Below are positions 51,275 to 60,400 of a DNA stretch of 64,000 bases, in pieces (within the stretch, counting starts at the first letter, position 1; the number at the start of each line of letters is the position of its first letter). The notes beneath the pieces are model-generated. The model was not told the DNA's origin and ran no database searches. It saw only the letters and a program-made list of their open reading frames with translations. The stretch comes from Candidatus Coprousia avicola (GTDB taxonomy: Bacteria > Actinomycetota > Coriobacteriia > Coriobacteriales > Coriobacteriaceae). The stretch lies in the NCBI GenBank assembly GCA_018715125.1, contig DVMF01000036.1:1-64000 (forward strand), given 5' to 3'. The translations under genes and the position numbers were made by a program.

Positions 51275-52357
51275 ATGGCAGATAAGAAGCAATCCGTCGC
51301 GTTCATCGGTACCGGCATCATGGGTGCGCCCATCGCCGGGCACATCTTGGACGCCGGGTATCCCGTGACCGTGTACAACCGCACGGCCGCCAAGGCGCAG
51401 CCGCTGCTGGAGCGCGGCGCCGTGTGGGCGGAGACCGCCGCCGACGCCGTGCGCGGGGCGGACGTGGTCTTTACCATGGTGGGATACCCCGAGGACGTCG
51501 AGGAGCTCTACCTTGCCGGCGACGGCCTGCTGGCCTCCTCGAAGCCGGGCGCGATCCTGATCGACCTCACCACGAGCTCCCCGTCGCTGGCGCGCGATAT
51601 CGCGGGCGCCGCCGCGGTGAGCGAGCGCACGGCGTTCGACTGCCCCGTAACGGGCGGCGAGGCCGGTGCCATCGCGGGTACGCTCACGGCCATCGCGGGC
51701 GCCACCGAGCGCGATATCGAGCCGGTGCGCGCGCTTCTCGAGACGTTTACGAGCAAGATCTTCTGCTTCGGCGGTGCGGGTAAGGGCCAGAGCGCGAAGC
51801 TCGCCAACCAGGTGTCGCTCGCGGCATCGATGGTGGGTATGGCGGACGCCCTCTCCTTCGCGCAGCAGGAGGGGCTCGACCTCGCCCAGACGCGCGAGAT
51901 GATTCTCACCGGCACCGGTGCCACGGGCGTCCTCGCCTCGCTTGCCCCCAAGGCGCTCGACGGCGATTGGAAGCCCGGTTTCAAGGTGCGCCATTTTATG
52001 AAGGATCTGGGGCTCGCCCTCGCCGAGGCAGAGGAGCGCGACATCGCCCTGCCGGGGTGCGACGTCGCCTTCACCCTGTACGACATGCTCGACGCCATCG
52101 GCGGCGCCGAGCTGGGCACGCAGGCCATCACCCTGCTCTACCAAGAGGAGGCCGAGGCGGTTGCGGCCGGTTTGGACTGGTCGCTCTACACGGCGGAGCA
52201 TGAGCACGAGGACGGGTGCGGCTGCGGCCACGACCACGGCGACGGCCACGAGTGCACGTGCGGCCACGACCACGGCGACGACCATGAGTGCTGCCACGGG
52301 GCGGGCCACCACCATGAGCATGGTGAGGGCTGCTGCCACGGGGCCGACGGGGAGTAG
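51275..52357 (+). CDS. Beta-hydroxyacid dehydrogenase (HIBADH family) with His/Cys-rich C-terminal tail
   Basis: The 360-residue NAD(P)-dependent dehydrogenase is of the 3-hydroxyisobutyrate/tartronate-semialdehyde type: Rossmann FIGTGIMGAPIAGHI, substrate-site CPVTGGEAGA and the catalytic Lys in GKGQSAKLANQ. The family normally ends near residue 300. Here about 53 extra residues follow, with 14 His and 8 Cys in repeats such as GHDHGDGHEC. Such tails bind Ni, Zn or Cu in HypB, SlyD and transporter proteins. The ATG follows AAAGGAG. Downstream genes are packed within 10 bp of each other. Confidence 0.85.
   Translation: MADKKQSVAFIGTGIMGAPIAGHILDAGYPVTVYNRTAAKAQPLLERGAVWAETAADAVRGADVVFTMVGYPEDVEELYLAGDGLLASSKPGAILIDLTTSSPSLARDIAGAAAVSERTAFDCPVTGGEAGAIAGTLTAIAGATERDIEPVRALLETFTSKIFCFGGAGKGQSAKLANQVSLAASMVGMADALSFAQQEGLDLAQTREMILTGTGATGVLASLAPKALDGDWKPGFKVRHFMKDLGLALAEAEERDIALPGCDVAFTLYDMLDAIGGAELGTQAITLLYQEEAEAVAAGLDWSLYTAEHEHEDGCGCGHDHGDGHECTCGHDHGDDHECCHGAGHHHEHGEGCCHGADGE
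52226..52297 (+). repeat. 36-bp tandem repeat encoding the His-rich tail
   Basis: GGCCACGACCACGGCGACG begins at 52226 and again at 52262, encoding GHDHGDGHECTC and GHDHGDDHECCH. Confidence 0.8.
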
Positions 52358-52360
52358 CGG

Positions 52361-52828
52361 ATGGGGGACGTTGCCTTCGTCATCTGCTTCGCGCTGCTGT
52401 TCGTCTTCAGCGTGTACCTCGGCTTTATCGTAGGTAACCACTGGGGCGAGCGCGCCCTCTCCGCAGGGGCGTACTGGCTCTACAACGCCGTCGCCATCAT
52501 CGCCTGCGTGGTGCTGGCGGCGGTGCTCACGCTCTTCCCGCTCCTGTACGCCACGCCGCTCGGGTTGCTGATGGGCGCCATCGCCGGTCTCAAAATGGGT
52601 TTTGGCGAGTCGGTGGGCCCTTGGAAGCTGCTCGACCGTTTCTTTGACGTCAACCGGCGCCAGCGAGGCGCGGCGGGGGCGGCGGCGCGTGCGGCCCGCA
52701 AGCGGCGCAAGACCGGAGAGAAGGCGCCCGATCTCATCTCGGTTTCGGGCGACAAGGTCCAACCTTCGGCCGGGCGCGCACCCAAGACGGCGCGCCGTAC
52801 CGACAATCATTCGAGAAACAAGAGGTAG
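52361..52828 (+). CDS. Small membrane protein with basic C-terminal tail
   Basis: The 155-residue unrecognised protein has two or three hydrophobic helices (about 5-25, 40-65, 68-82) and a basic, probably cytoplasmic tail rich in Arg and Ala. It starts 3 bp after the dehydrogenase stop, with GGGGAG as its likely ribosome binding site, so it is co-transcribed. No functional motif is seen. Confidence 0.65.
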   Translation: MGDVAFVICFALLFVFSVYLGFIVGNHWGERALSAGAYWLYNAVAIIACVVLAAVLTLFPLLYATPLGLLMGAIAGLKMGFGESVGPWKLLDRFFDVNRRQRGAAGAAARAARKRRKTGEKAPDLISVSGDKVQPSAGRAPKTARRTDNHSRNKR

Positions 52829-52833
52829 ATAGC

Positions 52834-53532
52834 ATGGCTCAGCCCATTATGGAAGAGATGAACGACGAGGAGCGCGCCGAGCTCGAGCGCGTCGAGAAGG
52901 ATGCGAACGCGCTCGGCGCGCTGGTGGAGGACCTGGCGTGCGCAAGCCGTCGCAAGCGCCAGTTCGCCGCCCGCGTGGTGTCGCACCTGGCGGCAGAGGA
53001 GCCCGAGCTCGTCGCGGGGCACATCGACGCCCTCATCGACGCGCTCTATCGCCCCGAGGCGCAGACCCGTTGGGAGGTGCTCGACGCCCTCACCTGCCTG
53101 GTGCCGACGCACGCCAAGGAGGTCGGCGCCGCCTTCGAGGGCGCGGAGGCCGCGCTGTTCGACGAGCTGTCCTCGACGCTGCGCTTCTCCGCCTTCAACT
53201 TCCTGGCGACCTGGGGGGCCTCGGAGCGCGGCCGCTCCAAGAAGGTCTGGCCCATTCTGGACGAGGCGATCCAGTGCTACCACGGCGACCTTGAGTACCG
53301 CGACATGCTGGCATGCCTGCTGGTGTTCGCCGAGGGCAAGATCGCGGGCGAGGTCGCCGACGAGCTGGCCGGCCGCCTGCAGTTCGACGCGCAGAACGGC
53401 AAGGGCGCTTTCATCAAATCGCGCTCGGCCGAGATCTACGACATGCTCGTCAAGCGTTTCAAGCTCAAGGACCCCAAGAAGCGTGCGCGTGTGACGCCCA
53501 AGGACGACGAGGAAGAAGACGAAGAGGAGTAG
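52834..53532 (+). CDS. HEAT-repeat-like helical protein
   Basis: The 232-residue soluble, all-helical protein has a repeat pattern of about 35 residues (RQFAARVVSHLAAEEPELV, RWEVLDALTCLVPTHAKEV), like HEAT/armadillo scaffolds, and ends in an acidic DDEEEDEEE tail. The role is unknown, possibly protein binding. The ATG is 5 bp after the membrane-protein stop and 3 bp separate its end from the dehydrogenase gene, so it lies in one operon. Confidence 0.65.
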   Translation: MAQPIMEEMNDEERAELERVEKDANALGALVEDLACASRRKRQFAARVVSHLAAEEPELVAGHIDALIDALYRPEAQTRWEVLDALTCLVPTHAKEVGAAFEGAEAALFDELSSTLRFSAFNFLATWGASERGRSKKVWPILDEAIQCYHGDLEYRDMLACLLVFAEGKIAGEVADELAGRLQFDAQNGKGAFIKSRSAEIYDMLVKRFKLKDPKKRARVTPKDDEEEDEEE

Positions 53533-53535
53533 CCC

Positions 53536-54621
53536 ATGAGTCACGACGTGGTCCTTATCCCCGGTGACGGCATCGGTCCCGAGATCACGCAGGCCATGCG
53601 CCGCGTGGTGGATGCTACCGGTGTCTCCATCTCCTGGCACGTTGCCGAGGCCGGCGCGGCCCAGATCGAGAGTGCCGGCACACCCCTGCCGCCCGAGACG
53701 CTCGAGGCGGTGCGGACGTACGGCGTCGCCATCAAGGGTCCGGTCACCACGCCGGTGGGGACGGGGTTTCGCAGCGTCAACGTCGCGCTGCGCCAAGCGT
53801 TCGACCTCTACGCCTGCGTGCGCCCGTGTCGGTCGCTGCCGGGCGACGGCTCGCGCTACCGTGACGTCGATTTGGTGATCGTGCGCGAGAACACCGAGGA
53901 CCTCTACGCGGGTATCGAGTTCGAGGCGGGGGCGCCCGAGGTGGATGAGCTCGCGGGCATCGTCGAGCGCTCGGGCCAGCGGGCGATTCGCCCCGGGTCG
54001 GCCATCTCCATCAAGCCGATTTCTGCCGAGGGCTCGCGCCGTATCGTGACCTATGCCTTCGAGTACGCGCGCCGTGCCGGGCGCCGCAAGGTGACGGCGG
54101 TGCATAAGGCGAACATCATGAAGGCTACCGACGGGCTCTTTCTGCGCGTCGCGCGCGAGGTTGCCGCCGCGTATCCCGACATCGCCTTCGAGGACAAGAT
54201 CGTCGACGCCTGCTGCATGGGTCTCGTGCAGGATCCGCAGCAGTTCGATGTGCTCGTGCTGCCCAACCTGTACGGCGACATCGTCTCCGACCTCTGCGCC
54301 GGCCTCACGGGCGGGCTGGGCATGGCGCCCGGTGCCAACATCGGCGATGGGCTGGCGGTGTTCGAGGCGACGCACGGCTCGGCGCCCGATATCGCCGGAA
54401 AGGATATCGCCAACCCCACGGCGGAGATACTGTCTGCCGCGTTGATGCTCGAGCACCTGGGCGAGACCGAGGCTGCGGGCCGCGTGCGCGCGGCGGTGGT
54501 GTCGGTCCTCAGCGAGGGTGCGCAGGTGACGGCTGATGTGCGGCGCGCTCAGACGGGTGCGGCCGCGGGTGCGGTCGGCACGGCCGCGTTCGCCGATGCC
54601 GTGATCGCGCATCTGGGCTAG
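53536..54621 (+). CDS. NAD-type isocitrate dehydrogenase (isocitrate/isopropylmalate family)
   Basis: The 361-residue beta-decarboxylating dehydrogenase has LIPGDGIGPEIT, the substrate motif GFRSVNVALRQAFDLYACVRP, VRENTEDLYAGIE and the metal/NAD region NLYGDIVSDLCAG...HGSAPDIAG. The ENTEDLYAG wording and the S-V-N substrate loop fit NAD-linked isocitrate dehydrogenase better than LeuB, and no leu gene is nearby. The reaction would give 2-oxoglutarate for glutamate synthesis. The ATG lies in GAGTAGCCCATG, 3 bp after the previous stop. A homoisocitrate-type role is possible. Confidence 0.82.
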   Translation: MSHDVVLIPGDGIGPEITQAMRRVVDATGVSISWHVAEAGAAQIESAGTPLPPETLEAVRTYGVAIKGPVTTPVGTGFRSVNVALRQAFDLYACVRPCRSLPGDGSRYRDVDLVIVRENTEDLYAGIEFEAGAPEVDELAGIVERSGQRAIRPGSAISIKPISAEGSRRIVTYAFEYARRAGRRKVTAVHKANIMKATDGLFLRVAREVAAAYPDIAFEDKIVDACCMGLVQDPQQFDVLVLPNLYGDIVSDLCAGLTGGLGMAPGANIGDGLAVFEATHGSAPDIAGKDIANPTAEILSAALMLEHLGETEAAGRVRAAVVSVLSEGAQVTADVRRAQTGAAAGAVGTAAFADAVIAHLG

Positions 54622-54642
54622 CAAGCGAAGGGAGAACACCCT

Positions 54643-55800
54643 ATGGGTTTCATTCAGAAGCGAAACGAAGAGGAGCGCGAACAGATCGAGGGCATCCAGA
54701 TCATCGAGCGTTCCGACGTGCCTGATGACCTGCCTCAAAACGACGTCGACCTTGTGGAGGGCCCTTCTGCCGAGAGCATCGCGCGCGGCCGTCACTTTAG
54801 CGGCGAGAACGCCTCGCAAGAGGAGGAGGCAGGGTCTGCTGCCGCGTCGCAAGACAAAGAGCCTGCGGAGGATGCGGCGTCTCAGGCGCCGGTACCGTCT
54901 GTGGACGAGGACCCCGATGCAGACGGCGCCGCCTCCGCTAACGAGCCGAAGGATGGTGCGGATGCCCCGCGCCGCCGCTCGCGCATGCCGCTTTTCGTCG
55001 CCGGTGCCGTAATCGCGGTCATCGTGGCGGCGATTCTCGGCTACGTCGTGGGGTCGGGTGGTCTGGCGCCGCACTCCGTCGAAGGCGCGACCGTTACCGA
55101 GGCCGAGCTCGACACCCCGCTGGCTCGGTACACCTATAACGGCGCCCAGCACACAATCAGCGTGCGCGAGGCCATCGAGAGCCAGTACAGCCTCGATGTC
55201 GCCCAGACCGACGACGGCTCCTACACGGTGCCCTCTGCCGAGGTGATCCTGACCGAGGTGCGCAACCGTATCCTGACCGCAGATGCGGAGGCCCGCGGTA
55301 TCGAGGCCAGCGACGATGAGTTGGCGAGCCATGCCGAGGAGACCCTCGGCACGTCCGACTTTGCGGAGATCGCCGAGCAGTATCAGATCAGTGAGGAGCA
55401 GGCGCGCGAGATCGTGCGCGAGAACGTGCTGATCTCTAAGCTGTACGAGCAGATCGCGCCCACCGATACGGCCTCGATGCCCACGCAGCCCACCGCGCCC
55501 GAGAACGGTGACGAGAGCACGAGCTCGCCGGAGTACGCCACCTATATCATCAACCTGCTCGGGGATGAGTGGGATAGCTCCACGGGCACGTGGGCGCGCA
55601 CCGACGGGGCGATGTACGCGGCTATCGGCGGAGCGGACTTCGACGGCCAGACGGCTACCTATGCCCAGGCGACCGCGGCGTTCTACGTTGCGTATCAGGC
55701 GTACTACGAGACGGCGAGCACGGCGCAGCAGGCATGGACCACCTATGCCAACAACCTCTACGCGCAGTGCGACCTGACGCTGCTCGGCGTGTTTCAGTAA
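54643..55800 (+). CDS. Membrane-anchored protein with SurA-like region
   Basis: The 385-residue protein has a 113-residue acidic, disordered cytoplasmic part, one membrane helix (about 114-138) and an extracellular region. The latter includes helical sequence (ILTADAEARGIEASDDELASHAEETLG) resembling the N-terminal chaperone domain of SurA/PrsA-type proteins. No PPIase domain is recognisable. A role in extracytoplasmic folding is a guess. The ATG follows AAGGGAG. Confidence 0.55.
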   Translation: MGFIQKRNEEEREQIEGIQIIERSDVPDDLPQNDVDLVEGPSAESIARGRHFSGENASQEEEAGSAAASQDKEPAEDAASQAPVPSVDEDPDADGAASANEPKDGADAPRRRSRMPLFVAGAVIAVIVAAILGYVVGSGGLAPHSVEGATVTEAELDTPLARYTYNGAQHTISVREAIESQYSLDVAQTDDGSYTVPSAEVILTEVRNRILTADAEARGIEASDDELASHAEETLGTSDFAEIAEQYQISEEQAREIVRENVLISKLYEQIAPTDTASMPTQPTAPENGDESTSSPEYATYIINLLGDEWDSSTGTWARTDGAMYAAIGGADFDGQTATYAQATAAFYVAYQAYYETASTAQQAWTTYANNLYAQCDLTLLGVFQ

Positions 55801-55814
55801 GAAGGGGGCGCCCG

Positions 55815-56282
55815 ATGATTTACGGCACCTGGAATGATCTTGAGCGGTATCGCGGGCTCTACCGGAGCCTCGATGTTCTCATCGATTGGAGCCGCGACCA
55901 CGATTTCCGCACGCTTCCGGTCGGGTCTCACCCCATCGATGGCGAGCGCGTGTACGCCAACGTGATGGAGGCGACCACGCGCGACGCGGCGGATGCGTCG
56001 TTTGAGACGCATTACCGCTATATGGATGTGCAGGTAGATGTCGAGGGCAGGGAGGCGTTTCAGGTCGCAGCGGGGCAGACGACGCCGGTCGCCGCCTATG
56101 ACGAGGCGGATGATTTCGAGCTCGTGGATTGCGCAGATGCACTCAGCGGCGACCTTGCCCACGGTGCCTTCGTTCTCTTTATGGCGGGCGAGCCGCATAA
56201 GCCCACGCTGCTGTACGGCGCGGACGGTCCGGCACCGGTGCGCAAGATCTGCTTCAAGCTCATCGTGGACGAGCTGTTCTAG
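55815..56282 (+). CDS. YhcH/YjgK/YiaL-family protein
   Basis: The 155-residue cupin-like protein (DUF386 family) has HYRYMDVQVDVEG and GAFVLFMAGEPHKP, the latter carrying conserved metal-binding His/Glu. Relatives include sialic-acid-associated YhcH and the EbgC subunit of evolved beta-galactosidase, so a sugar anomer or isomer is the likely substrate. The ATG follows GAAGGGGG, 14 bp after the previous gene. The track's start is upstream in the wrong gene. A strong terminator follows. Confidence 0.85.
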   Translation: MIYGTWNDLERYRGLYRSLDVLIDWSRDHDFRTLPVGSHPIDGERVYANVMEATTRDAADASFETHYRYMDVQVDVEGREAFQVAAGQTTPVAAYDEADDFELVDCADALSGDLAHGAFVLFMAGEPHKPTLLYGADGPAPVRKICFKLIVDELF

Positions 56283-56319
56283 CGGCCGGGTTTCGTCGCA
56301 GAGATTCACACGGGATGAA

Positions 56320-56351
56320 AAAGAGGTATCGACTCGCGTCGATACCTCTTT
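56320..56351 (+). terminator. Intrinsic terminator after the YhcH gene
   Basis: AAAGAGGTATCGA pairs perfectly with TCGATACCTCTTT (13 bp, 6-base loop), with A and T runs on each side, so it can work in both directions. Confidence 0.88.
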
Positions 56352-56396
56352 GCCTATACCGCGCACACGGATAGCCCTTTTGGTCGAAGCAACGTA

Positions 56397-56422
56397 AAAA
56401 GGCCCCATACCCGGGGCCTTTT
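56397..56422 (-). terminator. Intrinsic terminator of tRNA-Leu(CAG)
   Basis: AAAAGGCCCC pairs with GGGGCCTTTT (6-base loop), symmetrical in both directions, 10 bp beyond the tRNA 3' end. Confidence 0.85.
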
Positions 56423-56431
56423 CAAATCTTA

Positions 56432-56518
56432 TGGTGCGGGCGAAAGGACTTGAACCTTCACGGGGTTGCCCCCATATGGACCTGAACCATACGCGTCTGC
56501 CAATTCCGCCACGCCCGC
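56432..56518 (-). tRNA. tRNA-Leu (anticodon CAG)
   Basis: An 87-nt tRNA with an encoded CCA end. The acceptor stem is GCGGGCG/CGCCCGC, followed by the D-arm GGCGGAATTGGCAGACGC. The anticodon stem TATGG/CCATA surrounds TTCAGGT, giving CAG. A long variable arm (GGGGGCAACCCC), as expected for leucine tRNAs, precedes the T-loop GTTCAAGTC. Confidence 0.95.
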
Positions 56519-56560
56519 GTCTTTCAGCTTGCGCCAAAAGCAGGGACCATCATACCCTAG

Positions 56561-56602
56561 CCCCTCGCGGGATGCAAGTACAAAGTTGCATCCCGCGAGG
56601 GG
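56561..56602. other. 17-bp perfect hairpin between tRNA-Leu(CAG) and the IIB gene
   Basis: CCCCTCGCGGGATGCAA pairs perfectly with its complement through an 8-base loop. There is no T-tract on either side, so it is not a standard terminator. It may mark the end of the IIB transcript or separate it from the tRNA. Confidence 0.6.
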
Positions 56603-56621
56603 CCGGCAACGGCAGCAGCCG

Positions 56622-56906
56622 TTAGCAGCCGAGCGCCTCGAGAACCTCCTGCTCGGCAGCGGGGCGGCCAATGCCGGTCAGGAACGGCACGCCGTTGACA
56701 TACGGGCAGGTAAGGCCTTCCGGCGCCACGGTGGTGGCGATGAGAAGGTCGGCGTCGGCACATGCGTCCTTTGCCTCGTTGAGCGCGCACTGTACGATTT
56801 CGTAGGCGCCCTCCATACCGTTGGCGTCGAGCAGGGCGGAGACCTTCTGGGCCACCACTGCCGATGTCGCTACGCCTGCGCCGCAGGCAAGCACGATTTT
56901 CTTCAT
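56622..56906 (-). CDS. Orphan PTS IIB subunit (galactitol-type GatB)
   Basis: The 94-residue protein is of the PTS lactose/cellobiose-fold IIB, GatB-like subtype. The phospho-Cys is at position 8 in MKKIVLACGAGVATS, followed by the helix that caps the phosphate loop. It should relay phosphate from a IIA to a sugar through a IIC, but neither is encoded nearby. The ATG follows AAGGGGG; the track's 14 extra residues lack a site. It sits alone between two tRNA-Leu genes on the same strand. Confidence 0.85.
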   Translation of the reverse strand: MKKIVLACGAGVATSAVVAQKVSALLDANGMEGAYEIVQCALNEAKDACADADLLIATTVAPEGLTCPYVNGVPFLTGIGRPAAEQEVLEALGC

Positions 56907-56961
56907 CACAAACGCCCCCTTTGGAGTGAGATGATCTGACGTCCCCATGACGTGGAGACGA

Positions 56962-57046
56962 TGGTAGGGGCGGTGGGACTCGAACCCACAATCCTTGCGG
57001 CCGAAGATTTTAAGTCTCCTGCGTATGCCAATTCCGCCACGCCCCC
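56962..57046 (-). tRNA. tRNA-Leu (anticodon TAA)
   Basis: An 85-nt tRNA with an encoded CCA end. The acceptor GGGGGCG pairs with CGCCCCT, the D-arm is GGCGGAATTGGCATACGC, and the anticodon loop CTTAAAA gives TAA. A long variable arm follows, then the T-loop GTTCGAGTC. Confidence 0.95.
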
Positions 57047-57455
57047 ACGTTGCCCTAGTCTACCAGATTGCCCCGACCCCGTAGGCGATACGCCCGGAGC
57101 GTCTGCTCGCTTACGCTTCTCCGACCGCAATCTTACGAGGGCTCTGCCACATGCGGCGATTTTTACACCGTTGTCGCGTAAATAATCAACAAAGGTTCGG
57201 TAAACGTACTGGCATATTCGGCGAATACGATACCTATAGTTGCCAAAAAGGTGCCCCACCCCCACAGATAATGACGCCCATCGCTGCCATGTCGGGAACT
57301 GCGCGCACGATATGACGAACGCCCGTTGCAATGCGTCTGATAAAAACCTGAAGTCAATCTGACGGAAACCTGACCGGCTTTCCCTGAGTCGAAAAATGCG
57401 CATCGAGCGTTCCCGCCGTCATGGTTATGGTGTGAAAAAGGAAGGATGGGAGCGT
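57047..57455. other. Gap between tRNA-Leu(TAA) and the SARP-like gene
   Basis: There is no gene in these 409 bp. Visible signals are a 13-bp palindrome TATTCGGCGAATA (57215-57227), a -10-like TATAGT (57235-57240) and a pair of direct repeats (57336-57373, listed separately). The middle is more AT-rich than its surroundings, consistent with promoters for the tRNA on one strand and the regulator on the other. Confidence 0.45.
57336..57373 (+). promoter_or_regulatory. Direct repeats with 22-bp period before the SARP-like gene
   Basis: TCTGATAAAAACCTGA (57336-57351) and TCTGACGGAAACCTGA (57358-57373) share 13 of 16 bases at a two-helical-turn spacing. SARP-type activators typically bind direct repeats spaced 11 or 22 bp, so this is a candidate autoregulatory site. 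Confidence 0.55.
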
Positions 57456-60400
57456 ATGAAAACGCATGATGCTGACACAAGTCGAGAGGCCCTTCTCGCA
57501 CAAAAGCCGACGGAAGAACATGGTGCCCCCGCCCAAGGTGAGGACGAAGAGGCCCCCGTGCTCGCCCCCGAGGTCGTGGCACCGGCGAAGACGCCGCGGC
57601 TCCCCATGGGCGAGAGCTTCACGGTGCAGCGAACCGATCTTCTGCGAGAGCTCACGAAGAAGGTCCTGTCTGCAGGCATGGTGGTCCTTGTTGCGCCCGA
57701 GGGCTTCGGAAAGACGGCTCTGCTGCTTCAGTATGTCGAAGAAGTGCGCAGCGATCCCTCGCGCGGGATGGCCCGCGTGATCGACGCGGCGGGGCTGTCA
57801 TGCTCCGAGGTGCTTGCGCAGATGCAGGCGAGCCGCGAGGAGCTCCCGGTGAGCCTCGATCCCCTCGTCGCCATCGACAACGTTCCGGCTTGGTCGCGCG
57901 AGGAGCTCGATCGCTTCGCGCGCGGCGTGCGGGCTCTGCACGGGGCGGGCTGCGAGGTGGTGATGACGGCGACGCCCGCAAACCGGGACCTCATGGTGAC
58001 GCTCGGCGATGCGGAGAAGATCGGCGCTCAGGCGCTCAAGGTGCGACCGCGCGAGTACGCCGTCTGGATGAGGACGTTCTCGATAGCGGGAGACTTGGAC
58101 GTCTATCGTCTGACGCAGGGCGTTCCGGTCTTGGTTGCAGCGCTGTCGGCGGTGGTGGAGGGTACGGGGGCGTCCTCGGCGCTCGAGCGCTATACCGAGC
58201 ACCTGTATCGCGCGATGTGGCGCGAGCTCGAGAAGGGGCCGGTTGATATCCTCCGGGCGGCGGGCATGCTTCTGCTCATGGGGGACGGTGCCCTCCCGGA
58301 GGTCGAGGCGTCCGGTATCAAGGTCTCGCAGACGGCTCGCGTGCGCTTCCTCCATGATTACCCGCTGTTCGGCATCGACGTGACGACAGGGTCGTTCGCG
58401 TGTTTGGGGCGACCGGCGTCGCAAGGGGCGCTGCACCGGCTCATTGCCGAGCGGTTTGCCGAGCTGCCCGGTAAGGCGGTGCGCGCGCTCATGCGCTCCG
58501 GTCGGGTGGCTGCGGCGATGGCGCTGTCTGAGGAGTTGCTCTCGCCGGAAGACGCCCTCAGGGAGATCGGGCGGCATCCCACGGCGTGCGCCCTCGCCGG
58601 CAAGGGGGCCTATGTCGAGCGCATCGCCCAGGAGGTGATGCTGCACAGTCCGGGGGAGCTTCCTTCAGTCGGCTGTCAGTTGGCGCGCTATGCAGCGGCG
58701 CTCACCATGGGTGATTTCAAGACCGCGCGCGCCTTGGCAACCGAGCTCGCGGTGCGGGCACACGATGTCGAGCAGGAGATACCCGCGGCCGATTGGAGTA
58801 TCGCCTGCGCGCTTCGCGGCGTCTGGGCCTCCTGTCCGGGCATCGGTTTGCCGTCGATGCGCTTCAAAGGAGGCAAGAGCGTCGCGAGCGATGCGGCGCG
58901 CAAGATCCGGTCCTTCACGGTCGCGCTGCGCGCCTTCATGGAGGAGAAGACGGTGCACACCAAGGAGCGGGATGCGCGGGGAGCAAGCGAGGACGATGCC
59001 GGACGAGACCTGCCGCTCACCGTGGCCGACCTGTTCGCACTGTGCGCCGAGCTCATCGGGGAGGTGGCGGGCGGCAGGTCGGAGAAGCTCGACGAGCGAG
59101 ACGCCAGGCTCGAGAAGGCGCTCGATGCGCTGCGCGCCGACCGTCTTGCCCCTGTGCTCATGCTCGTGCGCCTAGTGGTTTCGCTCAGGCGGGTCTATGC
59201 GGGAAAGCCCGTGGTGGACGAGCGCGCCTTTGCCGATGCGGGCACGATGGCAATCCGCACATCCGACCAGCCCCTGCAACTGCTCTGCCTCGTGCTCGAG
59301 GGTTGGCAGTACCTCGGGATGGAGCAGATGGTGAATGCCCACTTCCGTGCGCAGCAGGTCATCAAGCTCACCGACCAGCGCACGCCCTTCATCCGCAACC
59401 AGGCGATCGTGTTAGAGAAGATCTCGCATATCTGCAACACCTCGCGGGTGGCCTTGAGCGAGGAAGCGGAGGTGATCGACCTCGGTAGGAGCACGGTCAA
59501 GCCGTCCGAGGCGTGGGCGACGGCGCTCGCGCTGGCGGCGGTGCGCTTCGATGCCGAGCTGTCCGCATGGGCATCGCTGCACAAACGCGAGCTGATGGAT
59601 GCGGGCATACGCCCCGCCGCCCGTCTTGCCCTGCACGCGCTGGGCGAGCGCGCGGGCGCCATCGTGCGCCTGCTTCCGCCGGACCTGCAGCCGCGCTACC
59701 AGAACAGCCCCATCCGCACGGAGGCCGCCCAGGGGCTCTTTGAGGTGGTGGGCGAGACGGAGCGAGTGGTCGTGGGGCAGATAAGCATCCGGCTGTTCGG
59801 CGGTATCAAAATCGAGCGGAACGGCCATGTGCTGACAAGCTCTCTGTGGCGGCGGCGCAAGACCAGTGCGCTTGCGGCGCGTCTCGCGCTCTCTCCGGGC
59901 GCCTTCGTCTCGCGTGCGTCGCTGCAGAAGGAATTCTGGCCGAAAACCGATTACGACCATGCGCGGAACAGCCTGTACTCGACGCTCTCGGTGCTGCGCC
60001 GCGCACTGGGGCAGACCAAAGACGGTCCGCAGTACCTGCTGGTCCAAGGTGAGGGCATCTCCTTCAACATGGAGTACGTGATAACCGACGTCATGCGGTT
60101 CGACATGATCGCGCGCGAGGTGCTTCTCAAGCGCAAGGGCATATCGGTGCCGCAGATCATCGACAGCTGTCTCAAGATCGAGCAGCTGTACCGCGGCCCG
60201 CTCTACCTGCCCGATGCCGGGAGCGCAACGTTTTTCTCGCAGATGCGCGAGGCGTACCAGACGAAGTTCGTCGACTGCATGCTGCGCGGCATCGATGCGG
60301 CGCTCGAGGAGGAAGACCTTCCCACGGCCTCATGGATGGTCGAGGCGGCGCTCTCGCAGGCGCCGATGCGCGAGGACGTGGTGCGCCAGGCGATGCGGGT

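Noticed and set aside
52201-52350. Frameshift or assembly error as the source of the His-rich tail
   Set aside because: The tail stays in frame, is built from coherent HxH and CxC repeats with a 36-bp period, and ends at a stop 3 bp before the next gene.
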